DNA from: Methylobacter tundripaludum SV96
Lineage (GTDB): Bacteria; Pseudomonadota; Gammaproteobacteria; Methylococcales; Methylomonadaceae
NCBI RefSeq assembly: GCF_000190755.2
Contig: NZ_JH109152.1
Span: 1,590,167 to 1,654,166 of the forward strand
Direction of reading: 5' to 3'
Length of the DNA: 64,000 nt
Shown: piece after piece, positions 17,247 through 25,601 of the stretch
Numbering within the stretch: the stretch's first letter is position 1
How the letters are laid out: each line of letters begins with the position of its first letter
Program-made: the position numbers and the translations under genes
The notes under the pieces: model-generated
What the model was told of the DNA's origin: nothing
Databases searched by the model: none
What the model saw: the letters and a program-made list of their open reading frames with translations, nothing else

Positions 17247-18653
17247 TCAATGCTTGACCATCGTGTAATGCCGGTTCAGGTAATCGACGATCACATCGCG
17301 CTGTTCGGCCGGGATAGCGGCCTTGTTGAAATCGATCATTCGTTCCACGGTCGGCCGCCAATCGCTACGCCGGTTCGCCGCCTTATCCATCCGATACCAA
17401 CTGTGGCAAGCGGTGTGGCAATTCTGCTCGAATGCCGCCGCGCCGGGTTCATCCGGGTAACCTTTGGGATGACGTAACGGCGGAGTAGTCCCACCCGGTG
17501 CCACGGCAACAGGGGACGCTTTAGCTGAAGCTATGGTTAACGCATCCTTAGGCTTGATCACACAAGCGCTCAATCCGGCGGCCGCATTTTTCGACCAGTT
17601 GCTCGGTGTCGGCAGCGGAAAGCTCTGGATATTGCCGGTAGCCGGATCGAGCCGGAACAGCTCGTAATTGAACATCGTCGAAAACCAGACCTTGCCGTCA
17701 GCCGCAACGGTCAACGCCAACGGCGACTCCTCCTCGGCGGGGATAGGGAACTCAGTGATTTCGCCGTTGGCGGCAATCCGGCCGATTTTATTGCCGTGCC
17801 ATTCGGTAAACCACAGATTGCCTTGGCCGTCGTCGGCTAGAACCGACGGATGAGCGCCGGGAGTCGGGATGGTATAGCGCTTGAATTCCTTATCGTGCAG
17901 CAGCCAGATAGCGTCGCCCTCGGCCAGCCACAAATCGCCCTGCGCATCGACATGCAGGCGGGTAATGATTCGGCCTATCTCGGACGGAAGAGTAATGCGC
18001 TCGAAACGCTGATCGCGGAACGCATACAGCGCGGCCTGCTTTTCATCGTCCTGGGTCAGCGACACCCAGCCCTGCCCGTTGTTGGCAAACGCCACGTTGG
18101 GTGCAACGGCGCGCGTCACTTCCAGAGGAAAAATCTGCTTCGAAGCATCCGGGCTGATTTTCACCAGCTGCATAGCGCCTTCCTGGCCGCAGCACGGCCC
18201 GGCCAATATCCACAGATTGCCCTCGCCGTCGATAGGCAAGACGAAACGGCCAAAGCTGCGGCCGGGCAGCTCGACCTCGGTAAACAGGCGGTCGCTACGC
18301 GAAAAACGGACAACCTTGTCCGAATTGAAGATCAGCGACCAAACCAGGCCGCGTTTATCGTCCAGCGCCAAGCCGTTGAAACCGAAATCGAATTTGTAGC
18401 TAAAGCCGTCTTGGTTATTCCGGTTCAATACCGCCGAATTGGCCTGGGTGGTGGGCAAATATTCCTCGAAACGACCGCTGTTCGGCTCAAGCCGGCCCAG
18501 CCGGACATCCTCATAATGGGCAACCCAGATATTGCCGTCCTTATCCTCGGCGATACTGTCCGCGCCATAGACCGGCCCGCAGGCGGCGGCGAAACAGTTT
18601 TGCGTCAATACTGCCAGCAGAGCGGCCGACAGCCAATAAAGTATCTTTTTCAT
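17247..18653 (-). CDS. Secreted beta-propeller (Vgb/streptogramin-lyase-like) with a C-terminal cytochrome-like tail
   Basis: A 468-residue protein with a clear signal peptide (LLAVLTQNCFAAA). Residues about 25-360 hold repeated Vgb/NHL-like propeller blades (DGNIWVAHYEDVRLGRL, QGDLWLAEGDAIWLL, GNLWFTEWHGNKIGRI, DGKVWFSTMFNYELFRL). The last about 75 residues contain EQNCHTACHSW, then DWRPTVERM and VIVDYLNRHY, the layout of small c-type heme domains in quinohemoprotein amine dehydrogenases. The putative heme site is CX3CH instead of CX2CH. Exact function unknown; in this block it is likely a periplasmic redox or binding partner. It starts 15 bp after the radical SAM gene stop. Confidence 0.82.
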   Translation of the reverse strand: MKKILYWLSAALLAVLTQNCFAAACGPVYGADSIAEDKDGNIWVAHYEDVRLGRLEPNSGRFEEYLPTTQANSAVLNRNNQDGFSYKFDFGFNGLALDDKRGLVWSLIFNSDKVVRFSRSDRLFTEVELPGRSFGRFVLPIDGEGNLWILAGPCCGQEGAMQLVKISPDASKQIFPLEVTRAVAPNVAFANNGQGWVSLTQDDEKQAALYAFRDQRFERITLPSEIGRIITRLHVDAQGDLWLAEGDAIWLLHDKEFKRYTIPTPGAHPSVLADDGQGNLWFTEWHGNKIGRIAANGEITEFPIPAEEESPLALTVAADGKVWFSTMFNYELFRLDPATGNIQSFPLPTPSNWSKNAAAGLSACVIKPKDALTIASAKASPVAVAPGGTTPPLRHPKGYPDEPGAAAFEQNCHTACHSWYRMDKAANRRSDWRPTVERMIDFNKAAIPAEQRDVIVDYLNRHYTMVKH

Positions 18654-18668
18654 AATAGAGCCCCTTGC

Positions 18669-20060
18669 TCAGTGAAAGTAGCTGGTAACATTATCGACAA
18701 ACCGGGTTTTTCTGGCCGGATCGGCCATGATCTCGGCAAACTCGCTCAACAGGCGGTCGTAAACCGTTTTTTTCAGGTGGCAATAGCGGGCGGGCGGCTT
18801 GAACACGTCGCCTTCGCGCAAATGGGAGATCACATAGCAGCTGCCGCCGCATAGCTGCTTCGCCCAGCAACCGCTGCAATGCGGGTTTTTATCGACCGAA
18901 GTTTCCTTGAACGAGCGGCAAAGTTCGCTGTAATTGGCGTTGAGCGGCTGGTCGTCGTTGACGTTGCCGACGCAAAACTCCTGGTAGCCGACAAAGCGGT
19001 GGCAGGGATATAGCTCGCCGTCGGCGGCGACCGCCAGCACGGTTTGTCCTGCGTTGCAGGGCCGCGGCCGGTATTGGCGGCCGAACAGCAACTTGCACAG
19101 TTCGCTGGTGTATTCGTTGAATTGAGGGTTGGCGCTATCCGCCAGCGAACGCAAGCTTTCCGAGTTAATTTCGACGATCTCATCGACCAGCGTTTGGTGT
19201 TCATGATCGGTGAAGCCCAGCGCATGATTATCGTCGACATCGACGGTGCTCAAGCCGACACCGCCTTTGCCGGCCAGTTCGGAATTATGGCTATAGATTT
19301 CTTTTAACCGGCCGAAGCTGTTTTTGGTCATGATGGTGCGGATGGTATAACGCGAGCCTTGTTTCTGGAGATCGCCGATAGTGCGCACGGTCTTGTCGTA
19401 CGCCGAGAAATTGCCGCATGCAGGCCGTTGCGCATCGTTAATGTCCTTGGGACCGTCGAGGCTGACGGTCAGGGTATCGATGTTTTTGCTAACAAAATCG
19501 GCAATTTTGCTGCTCCAGACAGTGCCGTTGGTGGTCATGTTAAACACCGTGCGGATGCCGAGCGGTTCGGTCTTGGCCCGGACGCGATCGATGATTTTTT
19601 GGATCAGCGGCAGGTTAAGCAAGGGCTCGCCGCCGAAAAAATTGATCAGGTAACCGGGGTTCTGATCGGTAATGAATTTATCGATAAAATTGTCGGCAGT
19701 GCGTTCGTCCATAATCATTTTGCCTTTGCGATATTCGCCGCCGCCGTCGCCGTAGCAATAGCTGCAAGCCAAGTTGCATTCCTGGCTGACGAACAAATAA
19801 AAACCGGTCAACCGGCTGCTCTCGCCTAACAGGTTGGTTCTTGAGTCGGGCTCGTCCGGTAACGCCGCCTGCAAAGCCAGCGCAATGCGTTCGCGTTCCA
19901 TCGGCGGCAGCGCGTACCAGGATTGTTCGTCTTTTTCCAACGACAACACGGTCGCGGCAATGTCGGGCGACAGCTCGAAAAACTTGGCAGACGGGCCATG
20001 GAAGCCGACAGGACCGATCCGTGTGCCTAATACATGAAATTCCTTCAGTAATTTTTCCAT
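18669..20060 (-). CDS. Radical SAM/SPASM peptide maturase
   Basis: A 463-residue enzyme started at ATG 20060, with GGAG 9 bases upstream; the longer frame runs into the peptide gene in another frame. N-terminal residues 1-100 may form a peptide-recognition domain. The radical SAM motif is CNLACSYC (CX3CX2C), followed by NFFGGEPLLN and MTTNGT. The C-terminal SPASM region has many cysteines for auxiliary clusters (PCNAGQTVLAVAADGELYPC, CSGCWAKQLCGGSCY, YCHLKK), like SCIFF, QhpD and anaerobic sulfatase maturases. Such enzymes crosslink Cys or other side chains in short peptides. The 35-codon Cys-rich gene 62 bp upstream is the obvious substrate. Confidence 0.93.
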   Translation of the reverse strand: MEKLLKEFHVLGTRIGPVGFHGPSAKFFELSPDIAATVLSLEKDEQSWYALPPMERERIALALQAALPDEPDSRTNLLGESSRLTGFYLFVSQECNLACSYCYGDGGGEYRKGKMIMDERTADNFIDKFITDQNPGYLINFFGGEPLLNLPLIQKIIDRVRAKTEPLGIRTVFNMTTNGTVWSSKIADFVSKNIDTLTVSLDGPKDINDAQRPACGNFSAYDKTVRTIGDLQKQGSRYTIRTIMTKNSFGRLKEIYSHNSELAGKGGVGLSTVDVDDNHALGFTDHEHQTLVDEIVEINSESLRSLADSANPQFNEYTSELCKLLFGRQYRPRPCNAGQTVLAVAADGELYPCHRFVGYQEFCVGNVNDDQPLNANYSELCRSFKETSVDKNPHCSGCWAKQLCGGSCYVISHLREGDVFKPPARYCHLKKTVYDRLLSEFAEIMADPARKTRFVDNVTSYFH

Positions 20061-20122
20061 CAACAAACTCCAACATAAGAGGGGATCGGGAAACCCGAAG
20101 ACTTCCCGATCGAATGGCAAGG

Positions 20123-20230
20123 TTAGTGTGCGCAATCCGTATCGCACATAGGTCCATGACAGCACATTGCCGTATGGATGCTGTTTTTGATAGCGACACT
20201 CAGATCGTCGATTTTGATTTCATTTAACAT
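20123..20230 (-). CDS. 35-residue Cys-rich peptide, probable substrate of the adjacent radical SAM maturase
   Basis: ATG 20230-20228 has GAGGT 8 bases upstream (good Shine-Dalgarno) and the frame ends with TAA at 20123. The N-terminal half (starting MLNEIKIDDL, about 20 residues) is amphipathic and leader-like. The C-terminal part is AMCCHGPMCDTDCAH, with four Cys, two His and two Asp in 15 residues. The position directly before the SPASM gene is the usual one for RiPP precursors. CDTDC recalls the Cys-Asp thioether links made by QhpD, but no known precursor family is recognised. It could also bind metal through Cys/His. Coding status rests on the ribosome site, composition and context. Confidence 0.8.
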   Translation of the reverse strand: MLNEIKIDDLSVAIKNSIHTAMCCHGPMCDTDCAH

Positions 20231-20302
20231 GGTTGATACCTCATTATTAATGCTGCCCTTAAGGGCGAAATGCGGACAGAATCCTCTTTGACGCCGTCCG
20301 CT

Positions 20303-20386
20303 GGAGCGCCGGTTATGTTGACCGACGCTCCGTTACTTCCAAACGATGAAACATTTGGAAACAAACCGATACCGTCCGGGTATCGG
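20303..20386 (-). promoter_or_regulatory. Structured leader between receptor and peptide genes, with terminator-like hairpin
   Basis: Within the 190-bp gap three hairpins can be drawn: CCGATACC/GGTATCGG (20366-20386) followed on the transcribed strand by TTTGTTT, TTCCAAA/TTTGGAA (20337-20360), and an 11-bp stem with one mismatch, GGAGCGCCGGT/ACCGACGCTCC (20303-20331). The first resembles a weak terminator after the receptor; the others could stabilise a processed peptide mRNA or attenuate read-through. No promoter for the peptide alone is obvious. Confidence 0.55.
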
Positions 20387-20420
20387 AGGCACCGGGTTAC
20401 CCCAGCGCCGCAAACAGTTT

Positions 20421-22742
20421 TTAGAACTCAAGCCCTAGTTTGATGAAACCGATCCGCGGTTCGTTATAGACGCCTTGGCCGCGAGATTCGTACTGCCGAT
20501 CGAGGATGTTGTTAATACCGGCGGTCAAATCCAGCGTCTTCTTGTTGCCGATCGGATGCCGGTAGGTGGCGTTGATGTCGGCCACGACATAAGACCCCAA
20601 GGCGTAACTAGATTGATTAAAACTGTCGCCGCTGATGAAACGCCTGCTCGCATAACGGCCTTCCAGACGGCCGCTGATACGCGAGGAGTCGAACAGCAGG
20701 CCGAAAGCCGCTTTATGTTCTGGAACATTGGGCAATTGATAACCTTCTTGCGGCAGCCCGCTGGCTGTGGCCGACAGCGGCGCTGCGGTTCGGGCAATGG
20801 TGTGGGTGTAGTTGGTAAACAGGCTGAAGCGATCGGTGATCTGCTGCGTCAACTCCAGTTCCGCACCGTAGGTATGCACCTTGGCGAGGTTTTGGGATTG
20901 AAGGATGGTTTTATTGCCGGCGCGGGTACGCGATGACAGAATATAGTCGGAAATATCGTTGAAAAAACCGGTCGCGGCGGCATGCAGACCGAACGGGGTG
21001 TCAAAATCGATACCCAGATCGTAACTGTCCGAGGTTTCCGGTTTCAGACCGGCATTGGGTTGTAATTCAACAAATGCGCTGTTCACGCCGCCGACCACGG
21101 CGCTGGGTTCGGGCGCACGGAAACCGGTGCCGATACTGCCGTGAACCGAAATATCGTCGTTGAATTTATAGCGGATGCCGCCCCTGGGATTAAAGGTTTC
21201 GAACGTGGTTTTGCTGAGCCGCTGTGTGTTGGGCGTGGCAATATTGGCGTTGATGTCGTAGTTGAACCAGTCGTAACGGCCGCCTATCGATACGAACAGC
21301 TTTTTGGAAAGCTCCAGTTCGTATTGCAGATACAAGCCGTGGTTCTGAATTTCCGCATTGCGGCGATCTGTTTCAACGCCGGTCAGGGTGGTAATGTTAC
21401 GAACCTTGGTCCAATCCTGGGCTGCGTTATAGCCGAACAGCAGGGTATGGCCTTGCGCAGGCATCCAGCGGGCCCGCACTTCTCCGGTGAGCTTCTGCGC
21501 ATCTTCGAATAAGGTCGTACTCGGCGTGATATTCGTGGTCGTCGACGGATAAAAATAATTGTCGAAGGTCAGGTCGGCGACATGGCTGCGATGGCTGACC
21601 GTGCTGGTCACATCGAAGCGGTCGGAAAAATCGTGTTTGAACTCCAGGCTGTACTGACCGTATTGGCCGTTTTGCGGCGTATTGACCCGGTCGAACGCCA
21701 GGTCGGATTCGTCCATATAATTGAACGCAAACTTCAGCTTCGATTGTTCGGACAACCGGTAGCCCAGGCGTCCGCCGAGCATGGTTTTGTCCCAGCCGCC
21801 GTTTTGCAGCGAATGCGATACCGTCCCGGTAGAGCCGGGAAAAAAGGCGGGGGCCGGTGTGCTTTTATAGCCTTCCGAACTCAGGTGTTTGACGTTGAGC
21901 TGGTAACTGAAGTCGTCCAAGGTGCCGCCCGTCGATGCGCCGCCGCCATAAGTGGGCAAGCTGTCGAAGACAAAGAACGGCCGCGTCACATTCTTTTCCT
22001 TGGGCGCTTCCTTGGTAATGACGTTGACCATGCCGCCCATCGCATTGGGGCCGTACAGCGCCGAACCGGCGCCGCGAACGACTTCGACCCGTTCGACATC
22101 GTCCCAGTCGACAGTCTGCAAGGTATTGCGGTTGCCGATACCGGTGTCCAGGAACTCCGCATATTGGCCGTTGACCAAAACCGAGGAACGGCGCGAGCCG
22201 GTGCCGCGAATATTAAGCGTCGCAATGCCGCTCGTGCCGCTACGGGCGATATCGACGCCGGCCGCCCGCGTCAGCACATCGGTGGTATCGCGGCTGTACA
22301 TGTTGGCGATCTGTTTTTCGTCGATAACCGCCGTGGTGGCGGTCACCTCCGATATAGGGCGCTCGGTTTTGGTGGCGGTCACCACGATCGTATCCAATTT
22401 ATGGACGGCGTTTTTTTTATCCTCGGCAACGTCATTGGCGCCGGCCGGTTCGACACGCTTGACCGCAACGGTATGATCGTCGGTAAACCGGTAGGCAAGC
22501 CCCGATTTATCCAGCAGGATTTTCAGCGCCTGTTGCGCCGTGTATTGCCCGGCAAGCGGCGGCGATGTTTTTCCCGACATCGCATCGGCGGCGTAGAGAA
22601 TTTGTACGCCGGTTTGTTGCTCGAACTGCTCCAGTGCGGTTGCCAACGGTTGAGAGGGAATGTCGACGCGCAGTTTCTGTTCGGCCAGTACATTCTGGCA
22701 ATAGAACAGACCGGCGATTAACGGTAAAGCGAGTTGTTTCAT
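20421..22742 (-). CDS. FecA-like TonB-dependent transducer with N-terminal STN domain
   Basis: A 773-residue receptor: signal peptide (residues 1-20), STN domain (about 22-100; LRVDIPSQPLATALEQFEQQTGVQILYA, QQALKILLDKSGLAYRF), TonB box region (DTIVVTATK), plug (about 130-250; LTRAAGVDIARSGTSGIATLNIRG, VERVEVVRGAGSALYGPNAMGGMVNVIT) and beta-barrel ending GFIKLGLEF. The STN domain is the part that contacts FecR-type regulators, so this receptor should both import and signal. The matching fecI/fecR-like pair lies at the other end of the same block. It is the first gene of the leftward block. Confidence 0.94.
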   Translation of the reverse strand: MKQLALPLIAGLFYCQNVLAEQKLRVDIPSQPLATALEQFEQQTGVQILYAADAMSGKTSPPLAGQYTAQQALKILLDKSGLAYRFTDDHTVAVKRVEPAGANDVAEDKKNAVHKLDTIVVTATKTERPISEVTATTAVIDEKQIANMYSRDTTDVLTRAAGVDIARSGTSGIATLNIRGTGSRRSSVLVNGQYAEFLDTGIGNRNTLQTVDWDDVERVEVVRGAGSALYGPNAMGGMVNVITKEAPKEKNVTRPFFVFDSLPTYGGGASTGGTLDDFSYQLNVKHLSSEGYKSTPAPAFFPGSTGTVSHSLQNGGWDKTMLGGRLGYRLSEQSKLKFAFNYMDESDLAFDRVNTPQNGQYGQYSLEFKHDFSDRFDVTSTVSHRSHVADLTFDNYFYPSTTTNITPSTTLFEDAQKLTGEVRARWMPAQGHTLLFGYNAAQDWTKVRNITTLTGVETDRRNAEIQNHGLYLQYELELSKKLFVSIGGRYDWFNYDINANIATPNTQRLSKTTFETFNPRGGIRYKFNDDISVHGSIGTGFRAPEPSAVVGGVNSAFVELQPNAGLKPETSDSYDLGIDFDTPFGLHAAATGFFNDISDYILSSRTRAGNKTILQSQNLAKVHTYGAELELTQQITDRFSLFTNYTHTIARTAAPLSATASGLPQEGYQLPNVPEHKAAFGLLFDSSRISGRLEGRYASRRFISGDSFNQSSYALGSYVVADINATYRHPIGNKKTLDLTAGINNILDRQYESRGQGVYNEPRIGFIKLGLEF

Positions 22743-23042
22743 GTTGGGGGAGTCCTTGGTAAATTTTTAATGTGACTCCCTAACGACGTTTCAGCATTTC
22801 CAAACTGGACACTATTTATTGATTTTTTTTAGTATCGATTCGGCACAGTGTTTGTGTTGGATCGCAGATGACGCTGATAATTATGATGAAATAGGATTTT
22901 CATTGAATGATCTGTGATCATCATATTCATCTGCGTCATCAGCGTTCCGTTTTTCTAACTGCTGAAGCAGTCAAAAAACCTTCAAGCTGTTGAACTTAAA
23001 AAATATCGCAGGCTCGAATGATAGTCTTTATAATCGTTCGCC
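22743..23042. other. Divergent intergenic region with a dispersed repeat
   Basis: This 300-bp gap separates the leftward receptor from rightward diaA. On the minus strand GGAAAT (22801-22796) could be a FecI-type -35, but no clear -10 follows. Positions 22859-22948 hold an imperfect inverted repeat (GCAGATGACGCTGAT... / ...ATCTGCGTCATCAGCG) of a family also seen near 29.85 kb. TATAAT at 23029-23034 lies only 8 bp before the diaA ATG, so that promoter would give an almost leaderless message. Confidence 0.5.
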
Positions 23043-23630
23043 ATGAGCCTACAAAATCGCATAATCAACCATTTCACAAACAGCATTCAAGCCCAGCAGG
23101 ATACGATGACCAGCCTCGGCGAACTCATCGAGTTCGCCTCGCAACGACTGGTCGCAACCTTACTGAATGATAAAAAAATAATCACTTGCGGCAATGGCCG
23201 TTCGGCGGCCGTCGCCCAGTTGCTGTCATCGGCCATGCTTAACCAGTACGAACGCGACCGGCCTTCGCTACCCGCCATTGCCTTGACCACCGACACAACC
23301 ACCATCACCGCCATCGCCAACGACTATCATTTTGACGATATTTTCGCCAAGCAGCTGAGAGCCTTGGGGCAAAGCGGCGATATATTGGTTGCTTATACCG
23401 ACGGCAACAATTCGGCCAATATCGCCAAAGCCATTAGCGCAGCCCACGATAAAGACATCACCGTCATCGCCCTGACCGGCAATAACGGCGGCATGATTGC
23501 GCCGTTGCTCCATGAAATCGACATAGAAATTCGCGTACCGTCAGACTCCAGCATACATATTCAGGAAGTACATGCATTGATTACCCATTGCTTGTGCGAC
23601 TTAATCGACCATCAATTATTTGGCGGCTGA
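23043..23630 (+). CDS. diaA: DnaA initiator-associating protein DiaA (SIS domain)
   Basis: A 195-residue SIS-domain protein, one residue shorter than E. coli DiaA. It has KKIITCGNGRSAAVAQLLSSAML, ALTTDTTTITAIANDYHFDDIFAKQL, GDILVAYTDGNNSANIAKAI and SIHIQEVHALITHCLCDLID. DiaA tetramers bind DnaA and promote initiation-complex assembly; the related GmhA makes heptose phosphate. The gene lies directly before dolP, as in E. coli, which favours DiaA. Its usual left neighbour yraN is 11 kb away here. Confidence 0.9.
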   Translation: MSLQNRIINHFTNSIQAQQDTMTSLGELIEFASQRLVATLLNDKKIITCGNGRSAAVAQLLSSAMLNQYERDRPSLPAIALTTDTTTITAIANDYHFDDIFAKQLRALGQSGDILVAYTDGNNSANIAKAISAAHDKDITVIALTGNNGGMIAPLLHEIDIEIRVPSDSSIHIQEVHALITHCLCDLIDHQLFGG

Positions 23631-23633
23631 ATC

Positions 23634-24206
23634 ATGAAAACGCTGTTATTACTGCTGCTGGCACACAGCCTTTTTATTTCCGGCTGTTCAACGATTACGG
23701 CGGGCGGAGCCGAAATTACCGGGCTGTCGTTATTAAACGACCGCCGCAGCCGCGATGCCATCTTGGCTGACGAGGCTATCGAAGATAATGCCGGCGCCAA
23801 GCTGAATGCCTATTACGACTTGCGCGACAAATGCCACTTTAATATAACCGCCTACAACGGCGCGGTGCTGGTCACCGGCGAGGCGCCCAAGGAAGAATTT
23901 CGCAGCCGGATTATCGACATCGTTCGCGTCATTCCCAACGTGAAACTGGTACACAACAAGCTGACTATTGCCCAGCCCAGCCCTTTTAATTTCCGCGCCA
24001 ACGACACGCTGATTACCGGCAGAGTCAAAACCGCGTTAACTCAAATACCCGGATTCGATGCATCCTGGGTAAAAGTCATCACTGAAAAAAGCACGGTTTA
24101 CCTGATGGGACTGGTGCATAGAAACGAGGGTGCTGCCGCCATAGACGCGGCCAGACACCAATCCGACGTCAACCAAATCATTACGGTTTTTGAATACATT
24201 GACTAA
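23634..24206 (+). CDS. dolP: Outer-membrane lipoprotein DolP (YraP), two BON domains
   Basis: A 190-residue lipoprotein (lipobox LFISG-Cys at about residue 18). Two BON domains follow: about residues 47-115 (DLRDKCHFNITAYNGAVLVTGEAPKEEFRSRI) and about 122-190 (DTLITGRVKTALTQIPGF, VKVITEKSTVYLMGLVHRNE). DolP supports outer-membrane integrity and binds anionic lipid near division sites. It starts 3 bases after diaA, an operon arrangement known from E. coli. It overlaps the next gene by 17 bases. Confidence 0.95.
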   Translation: MKTLLLLLLAHSLFISGCSTITAGGAEITGLSLLNDRRSRDAILADEAIEDNAGAKLNAYYDLRDKCHFNITAYNGAVLVTGEAPKEEFRSRIIDIVRVIPNVKLVHNKLTIAQPSPFNFRANDTLITGRVKTALTQIPGFDASWVKVITEKSTVYLMGLVHRNEGAAAIDAARHQSDVNQIITVFEYID

Positions 24207-25596
24207 TATAGCCCCCTTACCTGCCGGTTTCTTAAATCTGTTAGCTGAGATTTTTGCTGCCGAAGATATTCTGACTGCGCCTGAAGATTGCTGGACTTAC
24301 GGCTATGACAACAGCCGTCGCCATGTGCTGCCTCAAGCCGTAGTTTTTCCGACCACGCATGAACAGGTCGTCAGCGTCGTTAACGCCTGCAACCGGTTCC
24401 ATGTTGCGCTGACCGCCAGGGGACGCGGCACCGGCACCACCGGCGCGACCACTCCGCTTAAAGGCGGGCTGATTGTGTCGCTGGAACGCATGAACAAACT
24501 GGTCGAATTTTCTCCCGATAATCGCTACATCATCGTGGAACCGGGCATGACCAACCAGCAGGTGCAGGACATCGCCAAAGAGCGGGGCTTTTTCTGGCCG
24601 CCCGATCCGACCAGCGCCGCCTTCTGTAGCGTCGGCGGCAATCTGGCCTATAACTCCGCAGGTCCCAGAGCGGTAAAATACGGCACGCCCAGGGAAAATA
24701 CCTTAGGACTGCGCGCCGTCACCGGTGCGGGCAAGGAAATCCGCGTCGGCGTCCATACCAGCAAAGGCGTGGTCGGTTATGACCTGACCCGGCTGATCCT
24801 CGGTTCGGAAGGAACGCTGGCGATTATTACCCAAGCCACCTTAAAACTGACGCCGCTGCCGGAAGCGACCAAAACGCTCCGAGCCATCTACAATTCGGTT
24901 TTCGATGCAGCCAAAGCGGTTTCCGCGATCATGTCGCAACCGGTGATTCCCTGTGCGCTGGAATTTATCGACGGTAATGCGATCAACATGATTCGGCAAT
25001 ATTCGGAATCCGATCTGCCCGAACATGCGGGCGCGATGTTAATGATCGAAGTCGATGGACAGCTGGAAGGGTTGGACAGGGCCGCTGAAAAGGTGGCCGC
25101 TGCCGCCAAAAATGACGGACTGTTGGATATTAGACTGGCTCAGACTGACGCCGAAGTCAAAGCGCTCTGGCAAACACGGAAAGCGCTGTCTCCGGCGTTG
25201 CGCAAGGTGGCTCCGAAAAAAATCAATGAAGATGTGGTGGTCCCGGTTACCGAAATGCCTGCGTTGATAGCGGGATTGGGCGAGCTTTCAAAGAAATACA
25301 ACCTGCCCATTATCAACTTCGGTCATGCGGGCAACGGCAATATCCATGTGAATTTATTGCTCGATCCTGATCAGCCCGAACAAGGCAAAAAAGCCCACGC
25401 GTGCCTGGATGAGATCTTTTCGTTGGTGCTGGCGCTAAACGGCACACTGTCCGGCGAGCATGGCGTAGGTCTGGAAAAGCGGGATTTTGTCGATCGGGAA
25501 CTGGATGCGAATTCTCTGGAACTGATGCGGGACATCAAGCGCCAATTCGATCCGAACGGCATACTCAATCCGGATAAGATGTTTCCGCTGGTTTAA
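24190..25596 (+). CDS. FAD-linked oxidase of the GlcD / D-lactate dehydrogenase family
   Basis: A 468-residue enzyme with a PCMH-type FAD domain (VVFPTTHEQVVSVVNAC, RGRGTGTTGATTPLKGGLIVS, PDPTSAAFCSVGGNLAYNSAGPRAVKYG, GSEGTLAIIT) and a C-terminal FAD-oxidase domain (INFGHAGNGNIHVNLL, GTLSGEHGVGLEKRDF). Such proteins oxidise D-lactate, glycolate or other 2-hydroxy acids and pass electrons to quinone or cytochrome; the substrate cannot be read from sequence. The start is a TTG (24190) overlapping dolP; TTG 24199 is an alternative. No ATG is available before the conserved part. Translational coupling to dolP is likely. Confidence 0.9.
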   Translation: MNTLTNIAPLPAGFLNLLAEIFAAEDILTAPEDCWTYGYDNSRRHVLPQAVVFPTTHEQVVSVVNACNRFHVALTARGRGTGTTGATTPLKGGLIVSLERMNKLVEFSPDNRYIIVEPGMTNQQVQDIAKERGFFWPPDPTSAAFCSVGGNLAYNSAGPRAVKYGTPRENTLGLRAVTGAGKEIRVGVHTSKGVVGYDLTRLILGSEGTLAIITQATLKLTPLPEATKTLRAIYNSVFDAAKAVSAIMSQPVIPCALEFIDGNAINMIRQYSESDLPEHAGAMLMIEVDGQLEGLDRAAEKVAAAAKNDGLLDIRLAQTDAEVKALWQTRKALSPALRKVAPKKINEDVVVPVTEMPALIAGLGELSKKYNLPIINFGHAGNGNIHVNLLLDPDQPEQGKKAHACLDEIFSLVLALNGTLSGEHGVGLEKRDFVDRELDANSLELMRDIKRQFDPNGILNPDKMFPLV

Positions 25597-25601
25597 TAAT
25601 T

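Noticed and set aside
15199-17361. 720-codon version of the second TonB receptor
   Set aside because: The extra N-terminal 93-100 codons run through palindromic repeats and lack a signal peptide; GTG 17082 has a Shine-Dalgarno and leads into a signal peptide.
20061-20165. Upstream extension of the radical SAM protein to 498 residues
   Set aside because: It overlaps the 35-codon peptide gene in another frame, while ATG 20060 has GGAG at the right distance.
11937-22742. Methanobactin or quinohemoprotein amine dehydrogenase operon
   Set aside because: No MbnB/MbnC-like gene is seen and the peptide does not look like MbnA. There is no diheme alpha subunit, gamma subunit, protease or monooxygenase of the amine dehydrogenase set.
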